Shown here piece by piece: positions 13,235-23,584 of a DNA stretch of 64,000 bases. The position numbers were made by a program, and so were the translations under genes. Numbering within the stretch: position 1 is the first letter of the stretch; each line of letters starts with the position of its first letter. This stretch comes from Montifringilla adamsi (Eukaryota; Chordata; Aves; Passeriformes; Passeridae). Location: contig JAGGNK010006471.1 of the NCBI GenBank assembly GCA_017590115.1, positions 693,137 through 757,136 on the forward strand, read 5' to 3'. The notes under the pieces were generated by a model. That model was given only the letters and a program-made list of their open reading frames with translations, searched no databases and had not been told where the DNA came from.

Positions 13235-13770
13235 TTAAGACTTTTGAAGAGCAGTAAGCATATGAGACGTTCCTAAGACCAAACAATTACAATTATTAGT
13301 ACAGTAAAATAAACAGATGGTCAAAGTCCAACCCTCACTGATACCTAGGCTAGAATAGTCCTGATGTGGCATCCAAATAATGGGGATCTTCTGGACAGGA
13401 CAGGTTGATATAAAGTAAATATTCAGCTGTGTACTGCACATTTTGTCCACAGGGATTCTGTGAGAGACAGGGACAAAATCTTTACTGAATTCCAGAATGA
13501 TGTTATCAACTGCCGTCTCTTGATTAGCTATGTGGGTAACCTTGGTATGAAAAGAAATAAGGTTGGATAAGCAGGACTTTCCTGTCATGAAGCTGTGCTG
13601 GCTGTGAACAGTGACTGTGCTGTCCTTCAGGTGTTTTTTAAAACCTCCTCAAATAATATTCTCCATAATTTTGCAAGGCACTGAAGTGAGACTGACAGAC
13701 CTGTATATTCCAGGGTCCTTCTTCTTGTCCTTCTTGAAAAGTGGGACATTGTTTGCCAGACTACAGTTGA
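13235..13770 (-). mobile_element. CR1 LINE reverse-transcriptase fragment (decayed)
   Basis: On the minus strand a nearly open frame reads MTGKSCLSNLISFHTKVTH, then LEFSKDFVPVSH, which matches the CR1 ORF2 reverse-transcriptase segment (GKSCLTNL... and DFSKAFDTVSH). Upstream on the same strand (13590-13770) are the 'YTGLSVSL' and 'ECLAKIMENI'-like parts in other frames, so frameshifts separate them. The catalytic FADD box is absent. The part below about 13430 is less certain. Confidence 0.8.
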
Positions 13771-15847
13771 GATTGTAGTTACACTTTTCAACTCTAAAAT
13801 ACAATAGATAGGTGTTTTGCTTACTATTTCCTCCTATTTATGGGATGAATGAAAGTGCTACAATAATATCCCTTTTTGGAATGAGCAGATGCTCCAATTT
13901 TAATTGTGCTGAGAACATGGAAGGGTATAATGTAACTCTGCTGATGTTGGGTTGGGATACTGGGATGCAATATATGAACACCATATTATCTGTGGCCATG
14001 AGATTGGGATGGCTGCAAAATGGGCAGTGGACATATGATCAACGAATACTGTTTTTGTTAAAAGCTTTCAGTCTTTGGTCTCAACCTACTCAATCTGTTT
14101 CAGTAAGTGCAAACTGCATCCCCTTGTCCTGTACAGGCAAAATAGAGAGTCAACAGTGGGAGCTGCCTGTAGTGTTTCCACAGGGAGCATATTTTCTCAT
14201 GGATTCAGTAGCTCTCTGTCTAGACAAGGTGGTACTGAGAATAAGCTGAATATGTATCTTTACCAACAATTTCTAGCTGTCTTCTCTTCAATGAGAGATG
14301 CTCTCTTCCAGAGCAATTCTGGCAACAAATCATCCTCACAACACAGAAGCCAGGTTTTGGCACCACAAGCATCTGTAAAACTCATCTCTGGCTTTTCTCA
14401 AACAGGCTAAGAGCCTGTTTGCCATCAGACCTCGTCCTTGAATTGAGTCTGAACAGCTCTGTATTTCTTTGTCACTTAGTGCCAGCTGGAAGGTTGGTGC
14501 CTGTCTTCCAGAACATCTAAGTGTTATTTTGAAATGGCTTTGAGAGTATCTGCTTGTATCATGCACAGGAAAGGGGTAGGATCCCTGTTTAGATGCTCTT
14601 CCACTGTGAAATATGGATTTATCAGTGTGAATGAAAAATCCTGAAAAAATGCATTCGTTTTATTGCATGAATGAAGCCTTGTGGCTCTCTTGGTCTACCT
14701 AGGCTCAGTTGCTCCACTGTCCCTGTGGCAACTCTCCCTTTCCAAGGGGTCTCCCATGACAGGGAAGTGGACAGTGCTGGGGTGCTTTACTCTGTTTCCC
14801 TCAGGATCCAACCAGCAGATCTGAATCACAGCTAAGGCTTTCCTCAGGTCCTTGCTAAGACCTGCTGACCTGGATCAGACTCAGACACATCACTCTTCTC
14901 CATAGGAAATATGAAATGGCTTTCTGCCCCTGAGAAATGCCTCCGTTTTGGAGTAGCCTGCGAGTGGTGCTGGCCCCTTACTCAGTTCAATCAGAAATCA
15001 GTTTGAAGCTCTTTCATGCAAGTCTATAAATGTGTATGCCCTGAGTAAAGGAGCACGTTATCACCGCATCCCAGGTAAGGCCTCCAGAACTAAGAATTCT
15101 CATATAAAATGTGGTCAATTTACTTTGCTTTTACTCTTTTACTCACTTCTTTTCTCTTGTTTCTCTTCCTTTCACCCCACCTTCTGCACACCTGGCTGCT
15201 AAAACCAGACACACATAAGTACAGATATGTTTAATGCTGTCTAGACAAGCACCCTATTAGGCTGGGCTGGGGCAGCCGTTGCCATAGCAATGAACAAATA
15301 CAGTTTTGTAGCTGAAAATGAGGTGGCAGGAGATTCATACTTTCTTCACAATATAGTGGCAATGTCACAGTGAAATTGCAGCATGAGAAAACAACTCTGC
15401 GTTAACTATCAGCAAAAGTAACAAATAGGAAGTGATGTGCTGGTTAAGGACCAGACTCTTCTATTCACTATGGAGGTGAAAAATTGAATTTTGAAATAGC
15501 CTCGAAACTGCTCCTGAATGCAACAAAGGTCACTAAACATTTGCAATATTTCAGTTTTTGTTTGGTATAAAACAAAACTTTCTATCTTACAGTGCTTTAA
15601 CTTTAACATTGGAAGCTCATGCTAAAGTTTTAGCTTAACAGGTGGAAGTTTTCTAGTGTTAGAGGGGCCCAGAAAATTCTTTCTAGTTTTTGCAACTGAA
15701 GAAGTGTTGCAAGGAAAATTGCTGAGGCAGGCTCAGGGAGAAACCAAGAGATTTTTTTCACTGCTACAAAGATACAAAGGAAAAAACTTGTCTCTTTTTA
15801 CCTGTATTGCATAATACAAAGTCAAAACCACCTCTCACTTCATTTAC
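13771..15847. other. Gene-free stretch
   Basis: A 145-codon ORF (13812-14249) and others show no recognisable domain. It contains an RFX-type X-box at 15278-15291. Confidence 0.6.
15278..15291. promoter_or_regulatory. RFX X-box-like motif
   Basis: GTTGCCATAGCAAT matches the palindromic RFX site GTTGCCATRGCAAC at 13 of 14 positions. It stands alone and far from a known promoter. Confidence 0.35.
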
Positions 15848-15928
15848 TGGGCACAGTGGTATTAGGTCAAAGGTTGGACATGATGATCTTGGAGGTCTTT
15901 TCCAACCTTAATGGTTCTGTGATTCCAT
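15848..15928 (+). mobile_element. CR1 LINE 3' tail
   Basis: It contains AGGTTGGACATGATGATCTT, then GGTCTTTTCCAACCTTAATG and TTCTGTGATTCCATGATT, the CR1 3' terminus in sense orientation. It abuts an opposite-strand CR1 end. Confidence 0.9.
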
Positions 15929-16545
15929 GATTAAGGTTGGAAAAGACCCTGAAGTTCATCAGATCCAACCATTAACCCAGCACTCCAAGTCCACTGTTAA
16001 ACCATATCTCTCTAATGACCACATCTACACATGTACCCAAACACTTCCAGAGACAGTGCTCACTTCCAGTTCCCTGGGGCTTCTCTGGTTAGCCAGGACT
16101 GCTGGAGAATAATGGAGAGTGGCTCAAAGAACACTTCCACCAGCTCCCTGAGTACCATTTGGCATGTTGAAGTAGAGCAGCAAGTCACTGACTTGTTTCA
16201 TCCTGGATTACGGGGACTCTTTTGTTTCCCAAGAGAACAAGGGCCAGCACCTACATGTACTCTTGAACTGAGTATTTCACCTGCCTCTTCTTCCTGATTG
16301 GGTGGTCTTTAGCAGACTCCTGGGATACCTGCCTTGTTGGCCTTTCCCCTAATTCTCACCCATAAGAATTCAGCCTTAATCATCCATCATAAAGCTCCTG
16401 GCAGTCAAAACACTCCCTCACACAGGCTTCCCTGCTGCTTCTCTTCCTTGCCTGTCCCCTCTGAAGGGTTTGCAGCCTGCCACTGCAGCCCTCGGGTCAC
16501 CTGAATTACCCCAGCACAGTTCCATGCACACCACAGATTTCCTTC
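15929..16545 (-). mobile_element. Internally deleted CR1 LINE (endonuclease piece, RT piece, 3'UTR)
   Basis: Read on the minus strand from 16545 to 15929, the pieces keep CR1 order. First comes the APE endonuclease region (about 16540-16185; antisense shows GGGTGGTCTTTAGCAGACTC and TTCCTTGCCTGTCCC). Next is a reverse-transcriptase N-terminal piece (about 16165-16066) encoding VLRELVEVFFEPLSIILQQS. Last is the 3'UTR (about 16065-15929), ending GGTCTTTTCCAACCTTAATC. More than 1 kb of ORF2, including the catalytic RT core, is missing. I read this as one shrunken element rather than several, because order and strand are kept. Confidence 0.8.
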
Positions 16546-17539
16546 TGCACAGCTTTCTCAGTTTCCACTTGAGAGCTGCCAGGAGGAAGGGGAAGTGTCC
16601 TTAGAGCAGCAGCACATCATGACAGCTCTCACTCCCCAGCTGCCCCTGCCATGGTGGTGCCTGGGACACAGCTCTGCTGCACCCGCTCCATGGTTCACAC
16701 CCCCTCCTGCTCCACGCACAGTGGTTTGGGGCCCATTATAAACCCTTTCTGGTTGGAGAGGAAGCCAAGAACTATTCTCACATGGCCTGTTAAAAAAGTG
16801 GGTTTTTTTCTTCTGATGCTCCCGAAATATATTTAATTGAAAAGTATTGCAACAGAATTGTGCTCGGAGGTAATAAAGCAAGGAATAGGCATTTCAGATG
16901 GTATTATGGCATGATTATGAGTCCTTTTTCCCTTATCCCTTTTGCATAGTTTTTATATCAGACTATTAGATACAGCTAAGATGTATATTTTAATATATGT
17001 GTTAATGTACAAAAACCTGTGAGCTGTAAGGTGTGGAAAAAAAAAATTTCCTAATAGAATAACTTGAAACCAATATTAAATTGCCACATTTTTTCTCAGC
17101 CCCAAATTTTTCATCCATAGAATGCAACTTTTCTCAATTTCAAAGATAGGCAGATGTGGGCTCAAAGATTTCTGTGATCAAAAATACTCACAGAAGCCCA
17201 GATGTCTTAAACTTTTCTGCTTGGTCTGTGCTTGACTGCAATGCTGCTTGTTTACTTCAAAAGGAGGTGAATAAGCAGACAATTTCTAGAAGGCTCACTT
17301 CAAAAGGGGAATCACAGAGGTCATAAATCTTCTGAAAATTCCAGGGAACAGACTGACAAATAGACTGCACTAGACCATTTGTTCATAATTTTCTTTAAAA
17401 GTGTTTTATAGCTAAATGATTTAAAATTAGTAAAAATAGTAAAGATGCCCATTAGTACAAATTATATAACCCCACTATTTTTCCAGTCACAAATCTAGTT
17501 TCATTAATGTTTGATTGCTGACTGGGGTGAATAGCATAG
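16546..17539. other. Gene-free stretch
   Basis: AT-rich sequence with no recognised feature. A 107-codon minus-strand ORF near 16558-16881 has no recognisable domain. Confidence 0.55.
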
Positions 17540-17608
17540 TAAATGAATGGTTTGATTTGATGATGATAGGGAGTTTTTCCAACCGTAAAAATGGTATGAT
17601 TCTATGGT
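17540..17608 (+). mobile_element. CR1 LINE 3' tail, very short
   Basis: TTTGATGATGATAGGGAG, TTTTTCCAACC and TATGATTCTATGG follow the CR1 3' terminus in sense order. Only about 70 bases remain. Confidence 0.75.
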
Positions 17609-20600
17609 TCCATTAGAGATTACTTTTTCTATCCATCAGTTGGCTTGTAGGTAGAGCGAGCTGTGTAGAAAGTAGGGTGCCTGATGTTAGTACAGACAGC
17701 ACACCCTAAATCAGGTTCCTCAGGAGTACAACTTGGATCTCTGCAAGAACTTTTGCATCAGGACAGCAGAATGTGTGAAGCCCTTCTGTTGCCACAGCAC
17801 TGCTGGTGAGGTGTGAGTGTTTTCCTGGGCTCCTTACCAAGGAAATGACCTGGCTAAGTTTTGCTATTTTGGCCCACATCTCAAAACTGGATATGCAGAA
17901 AGAACTGAAACTCAGCTGTCCTGCTCAGACACACTGCAGCACAGTTAGGCAAAGCAGGAAGTTAAGGACATTTTTTTTTTCAGGAGTATGTAAATAAATT
18001 ACTGTTAGTGCTCCTACTGAACTGTAAAAGCCCAGGTAGGTATAATGTATATCCCACTTGTAGCTACTTACTCTCTGGAGTAACAGCACTGAGCTTTTCC
18101 AAAAACATATTCAGTCTGTATAAACAACTCTGAAAAATATCTTTATATTCCTCTTGTTTAGAGGTGACCAAAGCTATCTGTTGTTGTTCATTTAGCACAA
18201 TTTGCGGTTTTATATTTCATCTAGACAAGCTCCAGAAAGATCAGTTCTCTCTGCTGACATTAAAACCAGTCTGAGTCTTCTGCAGTGTTGTTGAACTCCA
18301 CAGTCTTAGAACAACACAAATAACTGAAAGTCCTCAAGTTGGCTAAAAATATCTACAAATCACATAGCTTTCAGATAACATGAGTTAGAATAAACTGAGT
18401 GATAAAATTTATGGCATGCTGTAATGTTGCTTGAAAATTTTTTTTTTCATTTTTCAGTTGATAGAAGTGTGAGTTCTCCTGCTGCTGCCACACTGGAATG
18501 ATGATTCTGACACTGCTGGTTTCCTTTGCCCATTATAAAATGTATAATGATGTCTCAGAGCTGAATAAACAATCAAATAAGAAGTTCCCATATACTTAGT
18601 GGTATATGAGAAGCTGATCAAAGATAATGGACATGAGTCAAAATGTGTGGTTCACACTGGATTTAAAAAAAAAAAGTTTCCCTATGAGGACAGTAAATCA
18701 TTGGCAGAACTTATGCAGAGGTAAGGTAGTGTCTGTCCTTGCACAGTTTCAAGACCTGACTGGAAAAAGCTCTTTGCAAACCTATCTGACCTCAGATGTT
18801 GACCCTTCTTTGAGCAGAAGGATGGAGTAAAGATCTCCTGATATACTTTCCAGCCTGAATTATTTTGCATTTATGTGATCAGATACAAAACTAGTGAGAG
18901 AGGTTGCCACAATTTCATAGAAACAAAGGAGTCATCTGCTGCCAGCAAACACTTCCCCTCTCCCTGCCAGGCTGGCAAGATAAATATTTAATCAGTGGTG
19001 CCTCACACTGTGCCCTGATGGACAGGTTATGGAGGTTTGATCCAGATGTGAAGAAAAACACTTTGCAGGACATGACCGTTCTGTCATGAACTGACACACA
19101 ATGTCCTTGTGAGTAGAAACATGCCTTGGTCATCATTCTAAGAAACATGGAGGCAAGGGAAAGTTTCTGCAGAAATCAAAACTTGCAGGAAGTCAGACCT
19201 TGTAGAAACTTGGATTTGTGAATTATAATTTGGAGGTGGAAATACAGACCACGAAATCTAAGGAGTGGAGAAAGCCAGAAGTTCACTGCAGGTAAGAGGC
19301 TAGCTGCTGTGGTAAACAGTGTCTGAAGCCTTCAGGTCTTTTCAAAACCAAATAACCAGTGAAACAGATTGGAGTTCAATGAACCAGAGCTGCAGAAGTG
19401 CACCAAGGTGACCATTTTTGGATAAGGCCGTCACTTGGCTGATAAATACTGTAAAGTACCAAGAGCCACCATGGTTGCCCTCAAATTCGAGGTATAGTTA
19501 CTCTTACAGTAAAATCCTTCAAACCACTCTGAGATAAGAGCAATGAGCCATTCATTAGTTGGGCACAGGGATACCACTCCACCTTTCAGGTAGCAGGACT
19601 TCCACTGTACATAGTTGGTTGCTGACTGCTTCGTGTGAATTTGATCTTAGCAAAGGTGTGAACAGTGTGAATTTGCAGCTGAGCACCTGCCATTCTCAGG
19701 CAGCTGGAGGGGCAGACACCTCGAGTTGTTTTTTTGCTGGAGGCCTTTTTGCTAAAGCCTTCATTAAAAGCCCCAACTTTTAATTCAGCTAATGCCGAAT
19801 CAGGCTGCATCATGGGTGTCACTATAATGAAAAGTACTGGAGGTCAAACCACCCAGTGCTTTTCTCACAGCCATATATTTAAATCCAGATTAAATGAGGA
19901 ATGTGAGGGATGCATCTGTGATAAATCAGTTTGTACTTGGTCAATATAAGATTTGATGTATTTTGGTAATGTATTAAGCTGAGTTAATCTGTTAAAAATT
20001 AAAAGTATTACGATATTCTTTACTGGTTTTTTTTTCAGATGTGCAATACCACAAACAAAAATTGACATTTGGGGGTTTGTTTACTTGGTTTGTGTTTTTA
20101 AGTACAATTTTACAACTTCTAAAAATATTACCCGAAACTTCTGAGCAATCCTAAAAAGCACATGTCTCTCATAAAAGTGTAACTATATTGTTACTACTTT
20201 CAAGCTGAACTTAGAAAATACACAGATTGCAACCCATATTTAACTTGGGATCTAAACTAAATAAATTATAATTTTTATATTGCAATAGGTTTGAAGTTTT
20301 AGTGTTCCTTATAAATATGTGACTTAACATGCTATTTCTTGTGGTCATCCTGAAGATGTTTAATATGGTTGTTAAACACACAAAATGAGATTTAATTTAT
20401 ACAACCTATCTTTAAATTGCTGTTGTATGGGAGTACAAGTTCTGAAGTTCATCATTAGCAATTTACAGGGCAACAGACTATGATATGCAAATTCAGAGTT
20501 ATGACTTTACTAAAGGACCAAGCAGCAGAATCTGAACAGCTATGGAAAACATTTCTTTAAAAACAAATATTAGCTGCGTGAAAAGAAAACATACAGCAGT

Positions 20601-21199
20601 ATATATTCTCTTTAAATTCCTAATTTAAAGTTTGAAACCAATTTCTTTATTGTGATAATACAATATTTCATGATAAATAGTGGAGTAACAGCAAAGGACA
20701 ACAAGACAGTAAGGATACTTATTGAAAGACAAAGCAAAAGGCATGGGGTTACATGCCCCTCCATACAGCTGCTGTCCCAATGTCACAGCACTACCTGAAG
20801 GGACTTTCTCAATTTATGTGCAGTGATTTTTAGTCCACCACCTTGATACTGTGTCAGGAAATGAGAATGCCAGTTATCCCCAAGTGCAAGCATTGGGTGA
20901 AATAATATCAATTATGAACTAAGCCGATCAACCAAGTCTTTCACACACAGTGGCTAATCTTGTGTCAGATGATAGGATAGATTCAAGAAGAGTAACCTAC
21001 TGAAGACCTCCATAATGTATCATTAAATATTGCACTTTGCTGGTTGGTTGATTTTTTTCCTCCCTTCTCTCTTTAACTTCCTTACCTTTCAAATGCCCTT
21101 TCTTTTTTCTTTTTCCCCCCAGGAGCAAGGAATTTCCTTTAAAATATGTCCTTAGATAAAACATAACCAAATGCAGATAAGTAGTTAATTTCTTCTAGG
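17609..21199. other. Gene-free stretch
   Basis: No gene or repeat is recognised. The part from about 20030 to 20700 is very AT-rich. Confidence 0.6.
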
Positions 21200-21390
21200 C
21201 CAAGAAAAAGCCTATGTTCTTATCAACCTGTACTGAATTGCTCAGGAGCAATCTCCTGTGTTTCTGTCTGTGCCCATTCTCTATGGTCCTGTCACTGGAC
21301 ACCACTGGAAAGATCCCTGCTCTGTCCGCCTTGTACCCTCCCTGCAGGTGTTCATATACATTGGTGAGATGCCAAACCCTTCCTGAGGTC
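21200..21390 (-). mobile_element. CR1 LINE fragment
   Basis: In antisense the + strand shows CTATGGTCCTGTCACTGGAC, then CCTCCCTGCAGGTGTTCATA and CATTGGTGAGAT, the CR1 3'-region blocks 'CTCACCAATGTATA', 'CAGTGACAGGACCATAG' and 'AACACAGGAG'. It joins directly to the repeat at 21390-22030. Confidence 0.8.
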
Positions 21391-22030
21391 TCTTCCACAG
21401 CAAACAGTTCCCTGCAACGTGGGTCCCCCTTCTGTAAGGTGCAGTCCTTCAGGCACAGCCTGCTCCAGAGTAGGTCCCTCATTCATGGGGTCGCAATTCC
21501 TACCAGGAAACCTGCTCCAGCACAGAATCCTTTCCTCACAGGTCTGCAGCTCCCCGCCAGGAGCCTGCTCTGGCACAGTTTTCCCACAGACTGACAGCTC
21601 TGTGTCAGGCCTCCCCCTGCTCCAGCATCCCTGGGCTTCCCCAGGAGCTGCAGGGGCTCCACCACAGCCTTCACCATGGGCTGCGGGGGAACCTCGGCCC
21701 TGCCCCTCCTTCTCCACTGCCCTGGCTTCTGCAGAGCAGCTCCTCTCACCTGCTCTCACCCCTCTCTTCTCTGGCTGCAACTACATCTGCACAACATCTA
21801 TTTTTCTTATTCTTAAATATGTTATCACAGAAGTAAAACCATCACTGCTGATGGTTTTGGCCTTAACCAGAGATGGATCCATCCTGGAGCCAGCTGGCAC
21901 TGGCTCCACCAGGCATGGAGGAAACTTCCAGCATCTTCTCACAGAAGCCACCTCTGTAGCACCCCCATTAGCAAAACCTGCCCATGCAAACTCTCTTAGT
22001 GGAGGAGCTTGTCCTGCTTTGCACAATCCT
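21390..22030 (-). repeat. Interspersed bird repeat with ~50-base subrepeats (family not named)
   Basis: This block is markedly richer in G+C than its surroundings. Four degenerate units starting GCCTGCTCCAG or similar lie near 21457, 21508, 21562 and 21609, spaced 51, 54 and 47 bases. The remainder, including CACTGCTGATGGTTTTGGCC and GAGCCAGCTGGCACTGGCTC, resembles a dispersed sequence I remember from songbird genomes. Long ORFs on both strands (for example minus 21352-21780 and plus 21419-22033) arise within it. On the minus strand the peptide carries repeated 'P.LEQAVPEGLH..EGGPTL' type units. I cannot tell whether it is part of a LINE, an ERV or something else. The strand is assigned from the adjoining CR1. 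Confidence 0.6.
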
Positions 22031-23308
22031 TGAAGGAGAGGATGGTGACAGCCATGCCCACTGCCTCTGGCAGCTCTCTGCTGCTCCAGGTCCCTGAGTG
22101 CTACCTCTGTACTTCAGTGGTAGCATAGGAATCAGGAAAGACCCTTTAGACAACCCAGGAAAATCCTCAACAAAGACCTTCCATTCTTAATTGCCAGTTT
22201 GCATCTCTTATTCTGCCTTTGTTTTTAAAATATCAATTATGATTAAAGCCAGACATTTACAAAACCAGAAGCTTCATGCACAGCTTCATGGAGTACACAG
22301 CTGCACTGAAAATTCTGCAGTCAACATCTTGGAGATTAGTAATTATTTTTCCTGACAAGCCTGATGTTGACTACACTACCCTTGTTGATTCTCATGTGCA
22401 GTCTCTGACCCAAGATTCATTTCCCCAAGAAAGGTTGGAAATAAACTTGAAAATATGTTTTTGAGATTTAGTAGTTTGAAGGGAAATATGTTTTTCATTT
22501 GGGAGAAAGTAGAATATTTTTAAAGTTTGTTGGTTTTTTTTTTTTTTTTAAGGGCTTAGTTTTCAAATCTGTTTCATATTAGTTGTTCATAAAAATAACA
22601 CTCAGAATAACTTTAAAATTCTGGAACTCTGCACTATTGCTGCTGGAGAGAGTTCTCTGAGTACACATTTCTGCAAATGATGCAAACTCTGTAATGTGAT
22701 CCTAGAGTGTTCACAAGGACAGAACATCAGTCAGACATGCTTCGTGTGAATGATTGAGTGGGGCCAAAGGAGGAAATTTAACATCATTAACATAGATAAT
22801 TTAACTTGAATCTTTCCTACTGCTTGTCAAATATTATTCCACAGTTCTGCATCTGTTCCTTTGCATTTCTACCCCAAACTTTCTTATAAAGGTGTTTTGG
22901 GGGATTTTTTGAGGTGGAATTGCCCCTCTGCTGTGTAAGTTTTTATAGTGGTGATCAATAAAGAGTGAGCACTCATCACAGCTCTAGATATGCTTCTAGA
23001 ACAGCTCTACAAAATGGTGAAGCACACTTGTGGTTAAAAAGGCAACACCAAGAGGAAAATCATGAACAAAGCTGGTTTTTAGTAGTGGCAGATACAAACC
23101 AAGAAAGCTTCCATTAAAAGCCACTCAAAATGCATTACTGACTTCCCAACAGCAAGCAACCATTGCCATCTGCAGAGGTGAGTACTCTATGGATTGTAAT
23201 ATACAGCTGCCCAGTCCTCCATCTGCCCATGGTTCGAATACTGCAGCTGCAGCTGTTCAAGAGAGGGAAGTTCCAGTTTTAAGAACTAACCACAATTTCC
23301 CTGGATTT
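22031..23308. other. Gene-free stretch
   Basis: AT-rich, with a T-run at 22533-22549. No gene or mobile element is recognised. Confidence 0.6.
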
Positions 23309-23584
23309 AAAAAAAAAAAAAACAACAACCCACCAAAACAAAACAAAACAAAACAAAACAAAAAAAACCCCAAAAAACCCCAAAAAACAACAACAACCAA
23401 AAAAAACCCAAAAAAACAAACCACACAAAAAAACCCCAAAAAACCAAAAAAAACCCAAAAAACCCCAAAAAACCAAACCAAAACAAAAAAACCCCCCAAA
23501 AAAAACAAACAAACAAACAAACAAAAAAACAGAAAAAAACACCAAAACCAAAAAACAAAACCAAAAAAACAAAACCAAAACACA
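23309..23584. repeat. 276-base A/C-only tract (G/T-only on the other strand)
   Basis: A single G at 23532 is the only base other than A or C in 276 positions. Units are CAAAA, CCCCAAAAAA and CAAACAAA. Eight runs of three or more C's occur, the longest six. All reading frames stay open on the minus strand because no TAA, TAG or TGA can form, so the 95-108 codon 'ORFs' there are spurious. Confidence 0.97.

Noticed and set aside
13812..14249. 145-codon ORF beside the CR1 RT fragment
   Set aside because: No recognisable domain, not in CR1 frame or strand, and no splice or promoter context.
21419..22033. 204-codon plus-strand ORF
   Set aside because: It lies inside a GC-rich interspersed repeat with tandem subunits and is open on the other strand too.
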